Below, one piece after another: positions 43,129 to 52,542 of a stretch of DNA of 64,000 nt (positions are counted from its first letter, which is position 1; every line of letters begins with the position of its first letter). Origin of the DNA: Pseudomonas sp. SJZ074 (GTDB taxonomy: Bacteria; Pseudomonadota; Gammaproteobacteria; Pseudomonadales; Pseudomonadaceae); NCBI RefSeq assembly GCF_007828215.1, contig NZ_VIUE01000009.1, forward strand, positions 1 through 64,000, given 5' to 3'. The notes under the pieces are model-generated. The model was not told the DNA's origin and ran no database searches. It saw nothing but the letters and a program-made list of their open reading frames with translations. The position numbers and the translations under genes are program-made.

Positions 43129-44241
43129 TCACTCATTAGCCAGATCCGCCAGCGGATGCCGTCCTTCCCAGGCTTTGTGAAAGTGCGCCTCCACTGCCGC
43201 TTCCGGCACATGGTTGATGTCCGGCCAGTGCCAGCGGGGTTTCTGGTCCTTGTCGATCAACCGGGCCCGCACCCCTTCGCTGAATTCAGGATGCCGGCAG
43301 CAGTTGAGACTCAATGTGTATTCCATGCGAAACACGCTGGCCAAGGACAAATGCCGAGCCCGGGCGATCTGTTCCCAGACCAGATGGGCGGTCAACGGGG
43401 AGCCTTCGGTCATGGTCCTGGCAGCCTTGGCAATCAGCGGGTCCGGATGCTCCACCAGCAAGCTGAGGGCCTTCCAGGCGCAGCGCACGTCGCTGACATC
43501 CAACCATTCGTCGATTTGTTGCCGACGTGGCAACCACTGGGCTTCGGGTAACTGCTCGGACGCTTCGCGCGCCAAGGCCTTGAGCAGGCTGTTGAGTTGC
43601 ATGTCGGTCTGTTCCTGCCAGTTGAGCTGCAGCAGGCCTTCGATCAGATCGTCCTGTTGTTCGTCCAGTAAGAATCGGTCGGCCAGGCCCAGGTCGATGG
43701 CGTCCCGGGCGTTCATGTGGGCGCCGGTCAGGCCGAGAAACAGCCCGAGCTTGCCCGGCAGGCGCGACAGGAACCAACTGGCGCCGACATCCGGGTACAG
43801 GCCGATGCTGATTTCCGGCATCGCCAGGCGACTGCTTGGTGTGACGATCCGGGTGCTGGCGCCCTGCAACAGGCCCATGCCGCCGCCGAGCACGTAGCCG
43901 TGGCCCCAGCACACCAAGGGCTTGGGATAGGTGTGCAAGTTGAAGTCCAGGCGATATTCCGCCGCGAAGAATTGCGCCGCCATCGGCGGCACTTCGCCGG
44001 GATGGGCACGACAGGCTTCCACCAGGCTGCGTACTTCGCCCCCTGCGCAGAAGGCCTTGGCGCCGTTGCCGCGCAGTAATACACAAACGATCTGTGGTTC
44101 CCGGGCCCAGACATCGAGACGATCGCGCAAGGCGTTGATCATCGGCAAGGACAGGGCGTTCAAGGATTTTTCGGCGTCCAGGGTAGCGATGCCGATACGG
44201 GCCCCCGTGATGCCCGTGAGCTCTTCGAAGTGCAGATTCAT
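43129..44241 (-). CDS. 3-hydroxyisobutyryl-CoA hydrolase-like protein
   Basis: A 370-residue crotonase-superfamily protein of the HIBYL-CoA hydrolase type, part of valine degradation. The oxyanion region is GNGAKAFCAGGEVRSLVEAC, and the family's acid residues are in AMPEISIGLYPDVGASWFLS (matching the human HIBCH Glu/Asp pattern). The C-terminal half is the long HIBCH-type extension, with LIDKDQKPRWHWPDINHVPE at the end. The length (about 370) excludes a simple enoyl-CoA hydratase. It is divergent from ung. Confidence 0.88.
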   Translation of the reverse strand: MNLHFEELTGITGARIGIATLDAEKSLNALSLPMINALRDRLDVWAREPQIVCVLLRGNGAKAFCAGGEVRSLVEACRAHPGEVPPMAAQFFAAEYRLDFNLHTYPKPLVCWGHGYVLGGGMGLLQGASTRIVTPSSRLAMPEISIGLYPDVGASWFLSRLPGKLGLFLGLTGAHMNARDAIDLGLADRFLLDEQQDDLIEGLLQLNWQEQTDMQLNSLLKALAREASEQLPEAQWLPRRQQIDEWLDVSDVRCAWKALSLLVEHPDPLIAKAARTMTEGSPLTAHLVWEQIARARHLSLASVFRMEYTLSLNCCRHPEFSEGVRARLIDKDQKPRWHWPDINHVPEAAVEAHFHKAWEGRHPLADLANE

Positions 44242-44372
44242 CGTGACCTCGATCAGAAATTGAATGTTCAGTATGAACGCTGCGTGGGAAAGTGCCGGTT
44301 CTGCGTCAGATCAATTGACAAGCCATGTAGGCTTTCCTAGGGTGCGCCCATTGTTTTTTACCGGATGCAACC

Positions 44373-45065
44373 ATGACTGCTGACGACCGTATCAAACTCG
44401 AACCGAGCTGGAAGCAGGCACTGCGTGCCGAGTTCGACCAACCCTACATGGCGGAGTTGCGTGAGTTCCTACGCAGTGAATACGCTGCTGGCAAGGAGAT
44501 CTATCCGCCGGCTCCACTGATTTTCAATGCCCTCAATTCCACGCCGCTGGATAAGGTCAAGGTGGTGATTCTCGGCCAGGACCCTTACCACGGTCCAGGC
44601 CAGGCCCATGGCTTGTGCTTCTCGGTACAGCCGGGTGTGCCGACACCGCCGTCCCTGGTGAACATCTACAAGGAACTGAAGCGCGACCTGAACATCGACA
44701 TTCCGAATCACGGCTACCTGCAAAGCTGGGCCGACCAGGGCGTGTTGCTGCTCAACACGACCCTGACCGTGGAGCGCGCCAATGCCAACGCCCACGCCAA
44801 AAAAGGCTGGCAACACTTTACCGACAGGATCATTGAAGTCGTCAGCGAACACCAGCCGCACTTGGTGTTCCTGTTGTGGGGCGCCCATGCCCAGAGCAAG
44901 CAGACGCTGATCGATGCCACCAAGCATTTGGTGCTGACTTCGGTCCATCCGTCACCGCTGTCGGCCCACCGAGGTTTCATCGGCTGCGGCCATTTCAGCC
45001 GGACCAACAAGTTTCTCCAACAACATGGCGAGGCGCCGATCGATTGGCGGTTGCCGCCGGTTTAA
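44373..45065 (+). CDS. ung: Uracil-DNA glycosylase, family 1
   Basis: A 230-residue Ung. The catalytic water-activating motif is [20 protein letters not shown], and the DNA-intercalating loop is [20 protein letters not shown]. It removes uracil from DNA as the first step of base-excision repair. It is a single gene; the downstream side carries a lone REP arm and the convergent tct operon. Confidence 0.96.
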   Translation: MTADDRIKLEPSWKQALRAEFDQPYMAELREFLRSEYAAGKEIYPPAPLIFNALNSTPLDKVKVVILGQDPYHGPGQAHGLCFSVQPGVPTPPSLVNIYKELKRDLNIDIPNHGYLQSWADQGVLLLNTTLTVERANANAHAKKGWQHFTDRIIEVVSEHQPHLVFLLWGAHAQSKQTLIDATKHLVLTSVHPSPLSAHRGFIGCGHFSRTNKFLQQHGEAPIDWRLPPV

Positions 45066-45084
45066 GTGTTCGGCAATGCGGGCC

Positions 45085-45111
45085 TCATCGCGAGCAAGCC
45101 CACTCCCACAG
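45085..45111. repeat. Single REP arm
   Basis: CATCGCGAGCAAGCCCACTC followed by CCACA, just after ung. Confidence 0.7.
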
Positions 45112-45116
45112 GGTTA

Positions 45117-46154
45117 TCAGGCCGAACCGGGCCTGCGCATCCAATACCTGAACAATGGCTCCGCCAGAAACAACACGAACAACAGCCGCATCACCTGCAA
45201 CGCTGTCACCAATGGCACCGACAGTTGCAGCGTCTCCGCTGTCAGGCTCATTTCCGCGATGCCGCCGGGCATCATGCCGAGGGTCAGTGAACGCAGGTCC
45301 AGATGGGTCAGCGTGCTCAGGCCCAGGGCCGCAAGAGTGGCGATCAGCATCGTCAACACGGTGCCGATCAAGGTGCGCCCCATGAATGAGGGCGCCCGGC
45401 GAAAGAACTGCCGGTTGAAGTGACAACCCAACCCGCTGCCGATCAGCCACTGGCCAATCTGGCTGCCGCCGTTGGGCAGGCCGATGTGCAGGTCCCAGCC
45501 GATGCTGACCGCCGCACTCACCAGCAGCGGCCCGAACAGCCACGGGTTGGGTTGACGCAGGCGTTCCCAGATCCAGGCGAGCAGGGCGCCCGCCGGGAAC
45601 AACAGCGCCAGCCACAGCCAGTCCACGGTGGTGGCGTGCTGCACTGGTGCGCCTTCGCCCAACAGGTATTTGAAGGCAGCAGGCACGCACAACACCACCA
45701 CCAAGACTCGCAAGCTCTGGCCCGCGGCGACGCGGCTCAGGTCCGCGCCATTGCGCGAGCCAAGGTTGACCATTTCACCGGAACCGCCCGGCATGCTGGA
45801 GAAAAACGCGGTGGCGCGGTCTTCGCCGGTGCGGCGCATCAGCCACACACTCACCACGCTGGACACGCTGGTGATCAGCGCGCCGAAGAAGATCAGGCCG
45901 AAGTGGCCCAACACCTGTTCCATCACCTGTGGGGTGAAATGCAGGCCGATGCCGATGCCCACCACCCATTGGCCGCATTTACGGCCACCGGGGATTTCCA
46001 TCAACTGCCATGGCGTCAGGCAGCGCACCAGGATGATCGCCAGCAACGAGCCGACCATCCAGGGCAAAGGCCAGCCGATCAGGCTGGCCAGATAACCGCC
46101 GGCCAGGCCGACCAGCGGTGTTCCCCACCATTGTCTGAAGGTCGTTTCAGACAT
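45117..46154 (-). CDS. AbrB-family (ammonia monooxygenase-like) membrane protein
   Basis: A 345-residue integral membrane protein with about ten hydrophobic segments in two similar halves: WWGTPLVGLAGGYLASLIGW ... and WLWLALLFPAGALLAWIWER ... . Each half ends with a related motif (FFSSMPGGSGEMVNLG and LGMMPGGIAEMSLTAE). This is the AbrB/DUF-type duplication protein often placed after tctCBA. Function is unproven; a transport role is plausible. ATG 46154 overlaps the tctA end by 8 bases, so it is the last gene of the tct operon. Confidence 0.82.
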   Translation of the reverse strand: MSETTFRQWWGTPLVGLAGGYLASLIGWPLPWMVGSLLAIILVRCLTPWQLMEIPGGRKCGQWVVGIGIGLHFTPQVMEQVLGHFGLIFFGALITSVSSVVSVWLMRRTGEDRATAFFSSMPGGSGEMVNLGSRNGADLSRVAAGQSLRVLVVVLCVPAAFKYLLGEGAPVQHATTVDWLWLALLFPAGALLAWIWERLRQPNPWLFGPLLVSAAVSIGWDLHIGLPNGGSQIGQWLIGSGLGCHFNRQFFRRAPSFMGRTLIGTVLTMLIATLAALGLSTLTHLDLRSLTLGMMPGGIAEMSLTAETLQLSVPLVTALQVMRLLFVLFLAEPLFRYWMRRPGSA

Positions 46155-47661
46155 TGGCCACGGCACGTCGTTGGGCGCTGCGACGACGCCAGATCCGCAG
46201 CAGTGGCATGAACAGCATGATCGCTGTCAGGATCCAGCAGCCGAAGGTGATCGGGCTCGACCAGAGGATTTCCAATGCACCGTTGGAAATCGACAGCGCG
46301 CGCCGCAGGTTCTGTTCCATCAGACCGCCAAGGATGAACCCCAGCAGGACCGGCGACAGCGGGAAGTCCAGCTTGCGCAGGATGTAGCCGAAGATGCCGA
46401 TGCCAGTCATCAGGAACAGGTCGAACGTGGTGGCGTGCACCGCGTAGACACCGATGCCGGTGATGATGGCGATGACCGGCACCAGTGCCCAGTTCGGTAC
46501 CGCCAGGATACGGGTAAACACGCGGATCATCGGGATGTTGAGGATCACCAGCATGATGTTGGCAACGAACAACGACGCGATCAGGCCCCAGACGATGTCC
46601 GGTTGTTGTTGGAACAACAGTGGGCCGGGGGTGATGTTGTACAGCGACAGCGCGCCGATCATGACCGCCGTGGTGCCCGAGCCGGGAACGCCGAGGGTCA
46701 GCATCGGTACCAGCGCACCGCAGGCCGCGCCGCCGATGGCGGTTTCCGGGGCTGCGAGGCCGCGCTTGTCGCCTTGGCCGAAAGTGCCGCTGGCACCGGC
46801 GATGCGTTTTTCGGTCATGTAGGCCACGGCACTGGCCAGTGTTGCACCGGCACCAGGCAACACGCCCATGATGAAACCAAGCACGCCGCAACGCAGGTTC
46901 ACGATGAATACCGACGCGGCTTCCTTGAAGTTGAACATCATCCGCCCGGTGGCGGTCACCGCTTCCTGGCCGCGATGGGTTTTTTCCAGCATCAACAGGA
47001 TTTCGCTGACGGAGAACAGACCCAGTACCAGCACGACGAACTGGATACCGTCGGCCAGGTGAACGCTGTCACCGGTGAAGCGGTACACGCCGCTGTTGGC
47101 GTCGATCCCGACAGAGGACAGGAACAGACCGATCAACGCCGCGATAAACGTCTTGAGCGGGCGGTCGCCAGCCATGCCGCCGAGGCAGACAATGGCGAAC
47201 ACCATCAGGACGAAATATTCCGCCGGCCCGAAGGCAATCGCCCATTTGGCCAGTAGTGGGGCGAACAGCACCATGCCGCAGGTGGCAATGAACGCTCCGA
47301 TGAACGAACTCCACGCCGACAGCGACAACGCCACGCCGGCCAGGCCCTGGCGGGCCATCGGGTAGCCGTCGAGGGTGGTCATCACGGTGGAGGCTTCCCC
47401 CGGGATGTTGAGCAGGATCGAGCTGATGCGCCCGCCATATTCACAACCCAGGTACACCGCCGCCAGCAGGATCAGCGCCGACTCCGGTGGCAGGCCGAGG
47501 GCAAACGCAATCGGGATCAGCAGGGCCACGCCGTTGATCGGGCCCAGGCCGGGCAGCAGGCCGACCACGGTGCCGATCAGGGTGCCGGTCAGCGCAGTGA
47601 CGAGGTTATAAGGCGTCAGCGCGACACCGAAACCCTGGCCGAGATAATTCAGGGTATCCAT
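46147..47661 (-). CDS. tctA: Tripartite tricarboxylate transporter, large permease TctA
   Basis: A 504-residue permease with about 11-12 transmembrane helices. The start MDTLNYLGQGFGVALTPYNL and the conserved LLPGLGPINGVALLIPIAFA and LGVPGSGTTAVMIGALSLYN blocks are typical of TctA. With TctB and the binding protein TctC it imports citrate-type acids using an ion gradient. It starts one base after the tctB stop and is translationally coupled. Confidence 0.94.
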   Translation of the reverse strand: MDTLNYLGQGFGVALTPYNLVTALTGTLIGTVVGLLPGLGPINGVALLIPIAFALGLPPESALILLAAVYLGCEYGGRISSILLNIPGEASTVMTTLDGYPMARQGLAGVALSLSAWSSFIGAFIATCGMVLFAPLLAKWAIAFGPAEYFVLMVFAIVCLGGMAGDRPLKTFIAALIGLFLSSVGIDANSGVYRFTGDSVHLADGIQFVVLVLGLFSVSEILLMLEKTHRGQEAVTATGRMMFNFKEAASVFIVNLRCGVLGFIMGVLPGAGATLASAVAYMTEKRIAGASGTFGQGDKRGLAAPETAIGGAACGALVPMLTLGVPGSGTTAVMIGALSLYNITPGPLLFQQQPDIVWGLIASLFVANIMLVILNIPMIRVFTRILAVPNWALVPVIAIITGIGVYAVHATTFDLFLMTGIGIFGYILRKLDFPLSPVLLGFILGGLMEQNLRRALSISNGALEILWSSPITFGCWILTAIMLFMPLLRIWRRRSAQRRAVANV

Positions 47662-47662
47662 A

Positions 47663-48124
47663 TCAATTCTCCAGGACGTCGAGCAGGCCCAGGGGCAGCG
47701 GCACGTCCATCAGCTTGTCGAACAACAGATAAAGACCGATGGCCATCAGGCTGATGATCACCACGCTCGGTACCCAGCGGCCGCCATACAGGCGGGCCAT
47801 CGGCACCCCGATCAGGATGCTGGAGAGGATGAAGCCCAGAGGCTCGAAGGTTCCGGCAAATACCAGCAACAGCACGACGCAGATGCCGATTTTCTGCAGG
47901 GTTTCACGGTCCAGTTGCGGGTCGTCTTCGCTGTGCACGATGGGGGCAGGGCGGAACACCATGTACAGCAGCGCCAGGCCCATCAGTCCCAGCATGAGCA
48001 AGGGGAAGGCACGTGGGCCGACCGGTTCGTAGGAAAAAGCGGCCTGGTACGGCCAAGCCATCAATGCCAGGCCGATACAGACCAGTAACAGCACCGCGGC
48101 AAAAATACGCTGGAGGGTGAGCAT
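47663..48124 (-). CDS. tctB: Tripartite tricarboxylate transporter, small subunit TctB
   Basis: A 153-residue protein with four transmembrane helices (RIFAAVLLLVCIGLALMAWP; FPLLMLGLMGLALLYMVF; KIGICVVLLLVFAGTFEPLG; VVIISLMAIGLYLLF). The GPRAFPLLML motif after TM1 is typical of TctB. It lies between tctC and tctA with a 1-base gap to tctA. Confidence 0.92.
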   Translation of the reverse strand: MLTLQRIFAAVLLLVCIGLALMAWPYQAAFSYEPVGPRAFPLLMLGLMGLALLYMVFRPAPIVHSEDDPQLDRETLQKIGICVVLLLVFAGTFEPLGFILSSILIGVPMARLYGGRWVPSVVIISLMAIGLYLLFDKLMDVPLPLGLLDVLEN

Positions 48125-48179
48125 GACTAACTCCTGGGCAGCGCCGGGGGAACCGACGCCGCCGCGAGAACAGAGACGG

Positions 48180-49157
48180 TTACTGGATCAGGCCGAACTC
48201 TTTGGCCAGCACCTTGTAATCAGCTACTTGTTTCTTCACGTAGGTGTCCAGTTCCGGGCCGGTCATGGCGAACGGGAACAGTTCGCGCTGGTCACGCAAC
48301 TTGGCGAACTCTTCGGAAGCCAGCAGCTTGTCGAACGCGTCTTTCCACCAGGCATAGTCTTCATCGCTCACCTTCGGCCCGAGGTAGAAGCCGCGCACCA
48401 CTGGCCACAGGATGTCGTAGCCTTGCTCGCGAGCGGTGGGAATGTCCTTCATTTCCGGCTCGTCCAGGCGCTTCTCTGCGAACACCGCCAACAGGCGCAT
48501 GTCACCGCTCAGGATGTGAGGCATGGAGTCGGAAATGTCCGTACTGCCCACCTGGATGTGACCGCCCAGCAGGGCAGTGGCGATCTCACCGCCGCCTTCG
48601 AGTGCCACGTAGCGCAATTTGCGCGGATCGATACCCGCGGCCTTGGCGATCAGGGCGGTTTGCATCCAGTCCTGGCTGCCGACGGTGCCGCCGGAACCGA
48701 TGACGACGGATCCCGGATCTTTCTTCAGGGCTTGTACCAGATCGTCGAGGTTCTTGTAGGGGGAATCACTTTTCACAGCGATGGCACCATAGCTGGTACC
48801 CACGGCTGCCAGCCAGCGCACATTGGTTTCGTCGAAACGACCGAATTTGCCTTGTGCCAGGTTCAGCAATGAACCGCTGGACCAAGCCACCAACGTGCCG
48901 GCGTCTGCCGGGCGTTGCGCGACCACGGCGTTGTAGGCCACTGCACCGACACCGCCCGGCATGTAGGTGACACGCATCGGTTTGGTCAATAGCTTTTGGT
49001 TTACCAGCGCGCTTTGTGCCAGCTTGCAGGTCAGGTCAAAACCACCGCCGGGCGCTGCGGGGGCGATGCACTCCGGGCGCTTCGGCTCGGCGAGCAACTG
49101 TCCGGTGAACATCAGGCATCCGACGGCCAGGGCTACTTTACGCAGTGATAGGTTCAT
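48180..49157 (-). CDS. tctC: Tricarboxylate-binding periplasmic protein TctC
   Basis: A 325-residue Bug-family solute-binding protein. The signal peptide is LRKVALAVGCLMFTGQLLA|E from ATG 49157, which has GGAGAAGAGA just upstream. The mature start CIAPAAPGGGFDLTCKLAQS is the conserved carboxylate-binding beta-strand/loop. It captures the tricarboxylate and delivers it to TctAB. It is the first gene of tctCBA-abrB and divergent from tctDE. In other pseudomonads an OpdH porin gene lies in the gap; here it is absent. Confidence 0.94.
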   Translation of the reverse strand: MNLSLRKVALAVGCLMFTGQLLAEPKRPECIAPAAPGGGFDLTCKLAQSALVNQKLLTKPMRVTYMPGGVGAVAYNAVVAQRPADAGTLVAWSSGSLLNLAQGKFGRFDETNVRWLAAVGTSYGAIAVKSDSPYKNLDDLVQALKKDPGSVVIGSGGTVGSQDWMQTALIAKAAGIDPRKLRYVALEGGGEIATALLGGHIQVGSTDISDSMPHILSGDMRLLAVFAEKRLDEPEMKDIPTAREQGYDILWPVVRGFYLGPKVSDEDYAWWKDAFDKLLASEEFAKLRDQRELFPFAMTGPELDTYVKKQVADYKVLAKEFGLIQ

Positions 49158-49598
49158 TCTCTTCTCCACAGGAGTTGTTATTGTGTGTTGCGGTCTTTGC
49201 GCTGCCGAACCCTCTGGATCGGGCAACAGGTTCATCGCAGGAACTTGAATCTATAGCTGACCCACCGGCACATGTCCGGGTATTCGCTGGCGGCACAGGC
49301 CACGAGGAGGCTGGTTGGGGCGGGAAAAGCGAGCAGGCATCGGCGCCTGGGGCTGCATGGACAGCATGGGGATACTCCGCTTTATTGTTCTTATGTGAAA
49401 ACGCATCGGGGCGTTTCTCGTTCGCGATTGTGTTTGGCGATCGGCAGTCGAAACTGTCCGTGGGAGGACTCTAATCGCCCAACCTTTCGCTAACCTTTCA
49501 AAAGCTTTCAGGATGTTTTTTGGCTTCACAGCAGCGGACGCGGCTGTAAACTCCGCGCCAGTGAATGGCGTCGACCGTTCCTGAATCGAGGAAAAAAC
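49158..49598. promoter_or_regulatory. tctC-tctD divergent regulatory region with direct repeats
   Basis: The 441-base region has no gene. Near tctD it carries three evenly spaced boxes, AACCTTTC (49481), AACCTTTC (49492) and AAGCTTTC (49502). They are 11 and 10 bases apart, so on one DNA face, as OmpR-type regulators often bind. The rest shows no obvious structure. Confidence 0.5.
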
Positions 49599-50270
49599 AT
49601 GCGTGTTCTGCTCGTCGAAGATCATCTGCAGCTTGCCGAAAGCGTCGCCCAGGCGCTCAAAAGCACCGGTTTGACTGTGGATGTGTTGCACGACGGGGTG
49701 GCTGCCGACCTGGCGCTGAGCAGCGAGGAATACGCTGTGGCGGTACTCGATGTCGGGCTGCCGCGCATGGACGGCTTTGAAGTACTGGCACGCCTGCGGG
49801 CCCGGGGCAAGACGTTGCCGGTGCTGATGCTGACGGCTCGCAGCGACGTCAAGGACCGGGTGCATGGCCTCAACCTCGGCGCCGACGATTACCTGGCCAA
49901 ACCCTTCGAACTCACCGAACTCGAGGCGCGGGTCAAGGCGCTGTTGCGGCGTAGCGTATTGGGCGGAGAACGCCAGCAACGCTGTGGCGGACTGGTCTAT
50001 GACCTGGACACCCGGCGTTTTACCCTCGATGACGAACTGTTGACCCTGACGTCCCGCGAGCAAGCCGTGCTGGAGGCATTGATCGCGCGGCCGGGGCGTG
50101 TGATGAGCAAGGAACAACTCGCCGCCCAGGTGTTTGGCCTGGACGAAGAAGCCAGTCCCGACGCGATTGAAATCTACGTCCACCGCCTGCGTAAGAAACT
50201 CGATGGGCATGCCGTGGCGATCGTGACGTTCAGGGGCTTGGGTTATCTGTTGGAAAACCGCGATGCATAA
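49599..50270 (+). CDS. tctD: Response regulator TctD (OmpR family)
   Basis: A 223-residue regulator. The receiver domain starts MRVLLVEDHLQLAESVAQAL, with the phospho-acceptor Asp in YAVAVLDVGLPRMDGFEVLA and the switch Lys in DDYLAKPFELTELEARVKAL. The C-terminal winged helix has RKKLDGHAVAIVTFRGLGYL. It overlaps tctE by 8 bases and should activate tctCBA when the sensor detects tricarboxylates. Confidence 0.92.
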   Translation: MRVLLVEDHLQLAESVAQALKSTGLTVDVLHDGVAADLALSSEEYAVAVLDVGLPRMDGFEVLARLRARGKTLPVLMLTARSDVKDRVHGLNLGADDYLAKPFELTELEARVKALLRRSVLGGERQQRCGGLVYDLDTRRFTLDDELLTLTSREQAVLEALIARPGRVMSKEQLAAQVFGLDEEASPDAIEIYVHRLRKKLDGHAVAIVTFRGLGYLLENRDA

Positions 50271-51648
50271 ACCCGACAGCCTGCGTTGGCGACTGCTGCG
50301 CAACCTGGCGCTGTTGCTGGTGGTGTTGATGCTGGCCAGCGGTCTGAGCGCCTACTGGAACGGTCGTGAAGCCGCGGACACGGCCTATGACCGGACCTTG
50401 CTGGCCTCGGCCCGGACCATTGCCGCGGGCCTTTCGCAACGCGACGGCAGCCTCAGCGCGGATGTGCCCTACGTGGCCCTGGACACCTTCGCCTACGACA
50501 GCGCCGGGCGCATCTATTACCAGGTCAACGATATCAACAAGAAGTTGATCTCCGGCTATGAAAACCTCCCAGGTCCGCCACCCGGCACGCCACGCACGGA
50601 CGACTACCCGGCCCTGGCGCGCTTCTACAACGCCCGTTATCAAGGCCAGAACGTGCGGGTGGTGAGCCTGCTCAAGGCCGTCAGCGAGCCGAACATGAAC
50701 GGCATGGCGGAAATCCGTGTGGCGGAAACCGAAGAGGCCCGCGTCAGCATGGCCCGCGGCCTGATGGCCGACACGCTGTTGCGCCTGGGCATGCTGGCCG
50801 TGGGCGCCCTGTTGTTGGTGTGGTTCGCGGTCAGCGCGGCGTTGCGCCCGTTGGAGCGCTTGCGTACGGCGGTGGAAGAGCGCCAGTCGGACGATCTGCG
50901 GCCGTTGCCGCTGGTGGAGGTGCAGCACGAGTTATGGCCACTGGTACGGGCCCTCAACCACTTTACCGAGCGTTTGCGCGGGCAGTTCGAGCGTCAGGCG
51001 CAGTTCATCGCCGACGCCGCCCATGAACTGCGCACGCCCCTGGCTGCGCTCAAGGCACGACTTGAACTGGGGCTGCGGGCCAGTGAGCCGGCGACCTGGC
51101 GGGAAACCCTGGAAACCGCGGCCCAGGGCACCGATCGGCTGACGCATCTGGCCAACCAGTTGTTGTCCATGGCACGGGTGGAAAACGGTGCGCGGGCCAT
51201 TGCCGAAGGGGGGGCGCAGTTACTGGATCTCAGTCAGTTGGCCCGTGAGCTGGGCATGGCCATGGCGCCGCTGGCGCATGCACGGGGCGTGGCATTGGCC
51301 CTGGAAGCCGATGAGCCGGTGTGGCTGCGCGGTGAACCGACCTTGTTGAACGAGTTGTTGAGCAATCTGGTGGACAATGCCCTGGCCCATACGCCCTCGG
51401 GCGGCAACGTGATTCTGCGGGTCGCCGCGCCGGCGGTGCTGGAGGTCGAGGACGATGGCCCTGGCATTCCATTGCACGAGCGCGACCGTGTGTTCGAGCG
51501 CTTCTACCGGCGCAACCAGCAGGTCGCCGGCTCTGGTCTGGGCCTGGCTATCGTCGGAGAAATCTGCCGCGCCCACTTGGCCCAGATCAGCCTGCATGAC
51601 GGGCTGGAGGGTGGGTTGAAGGTGCGGGTGAGTTTTATCCCAGGCTAA
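50263..51648 (+). CDS. tctE: Sensor histidine kinase TctE
   Basis: A 461-residue kinase with two transmembrane helices (LALLLVVLMLASGLSAYWNG; LLRLGMLAVGALLLVWFAVS) around a periplasmic sensor of about 140 residues (DTAYDRTLLASARTIAAGLS ... SVSEPNMNGM-like end). The His box is FIADAAHELRTPLAALKARL. The ATPase shows N, G1 and G2 boxes (LLSNLVDNALAHTPSGGNV, VEDDGPGIP, GSGLGLAIVGEI). It senses citrate-like acids with TctD. Confidence 0.92.
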   Translation: MHKPDSLRWRLLRNLALLLVVLMLASGLSAYWNGREAADTAYDRTLLASARTIAAGLSQRDGSLSADVPYVALDTFAYDSAGRIYYQVNDINKKLISGYENLPGPPPGTPRTDDYPALARFYNARYQGQNVRVVSLLKAVSEPNMNGMAEIRVAETEEARVSMARGLMADTLLRLGMLAVGALLLVWFAVSAALRPLERLRTAVEERQSDDLRPLPLVEVQHELWPLVRALNHFTERLRGQFERQAQFIADAAHELRTPLAALKARLELGLRASEPATWRETLETAAQGTDRLTHLANQLLSMARVENGARAIAEGGAQLLDLSQLARELGMAMAPLAHARGVALALEADEPVWLRGEPTLLNELLSNLVDNALAHTPSGGNVILRVAAPAVLEVEDDGPGIPLHERDRVFERFYRRNQQVAGSGLGLAIVGEICRAHLAQISLHDGLEGGLKVRVSFIPG

Positions 51649-51656
51649 TCCAGGCT

Positions 51657-51678
51657 GTGCCCCTCGCCACAAGGGGGC
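51657..51678. repeat. Half-copy of short palindromic repeat between convergent genes
   Basis: GTGCCCCTCGCCACAAGGGGGC forms a short hairpin and resembles one arm of the 16041-16069 palindrome. It separates tctE and the convergent HDOD gene. Confidence 0.4.
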
Positions 51679-51686
51679 GCCTATCT

Positions 51687-52508
51687 CTAATAAAACATCG
51701 ACCGCGCTTCTTCGAGATGCGCGCATCGTTCCTTGTCGCTCGGGTCGATGCCCAGCTTCTGGAATGACGGCACCTTGAACGCGTCGATCCGGCCGAGGGG
51801 ATGATCGGTGTCCTTGTAACAGTACAGCGCAGCGACCTGCACCAGGTCGACGTAGTCGAGTTGTCGGGATTCCCGGGCGAAATCCAGGTAAAGGCCCGGC
51901 AGCTTCACCAGCCTCTCCGGAAACTCCCAGACGCTGAGTAGCTTGTCTCCCAGCACGGGATGAATCGTTTCGATGACATGGTTGAGGCTGACCGGGTCTG
52001 ACAGCAGTTCATTATGGTCTTCAGCGTAAGTCAGGATCGGCAATACGCCGATCTGGTGCACCAACCCTCCCAGCGCGGCCTGATCGGGCTTGAGCTGTGT
52101 ATAAGTGCGGCACAACGCATAGCTGACGCCGGCGATCTCCAGGCTTCTACGCCAGACATCGCGCATCTTCCGTTCCACCACCTCGGAGCGGGCATGGAAG
52201 ATCTGCTCCATGACCAGGCCGATGGCCAGGTTGCTGCTGTAATTCACGCCCAGCCGGGTAATGGCCGTGTGCAGGTCGGTGACTTCCTGGGTGGCGCGCA
52301 GTAATGGGCTGTTGACCACTTTTATCAGGCGTGCCGAAAGTGCCGTATCGCGACCGATCACCTTGCTCAGGTCACTGACGCTGATTTCCGGGTCTTCGGC
52401 GGCCCGGCGAATCTGCAGGGCCACTTCCGGTAATGTCGGCAGAACCAGGTCATCGTTATCGATGGCCTCTACCAAGTCCCGTTGGACCTTATCCGCCAAA
52501 TCGCTCAT
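51687..52508 (-). CDS. HDOD-domain protein
   Basis: A 273-residue HDOD protein. The N-terminal start LPTLPEVALQIRRAAEDPEI and VIGRDTALSARLIKVVNSPL, the middle LHQIGVLPIL-type motif (GGLVHQIGVLPILTYAEDHN) and the end helices are family features. HDOD proteins are non-catalytic HD relatives used in signalling, including c-di-GMP and motility circuits. No GGDEF or EAL partner is attached. It is monocistronic. Confidence 0.88.
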   Translation of the reverse strand: MSDLADKVQRDLVEAIDNDDLVLPTLPEVALQIRRAAEDPEISVSDLSKVIGRDTALSARLIKVVNSPLLRATQEVTDLHTAITRLGVNYSSNLAIGLVMEQIFHARSEVVERKMRDVWRRSLEIAGVSYALCRTYTQLKPDQAALGGLVHQIGVLPILTYAEDHNELLSDPVSLNHVIETIHPVLGDKLLSVWEFPERLVKLPGLYLDFARESRQLDYVDLVQVAALYCYKDTDHPLGRIDAFKVPSFQKLGIDPSDKERCAHLEEARSMFY

Positions 52509-52542
52509 TTCGATTCTCTAGGTATTGCGACAAATGCTGCGA

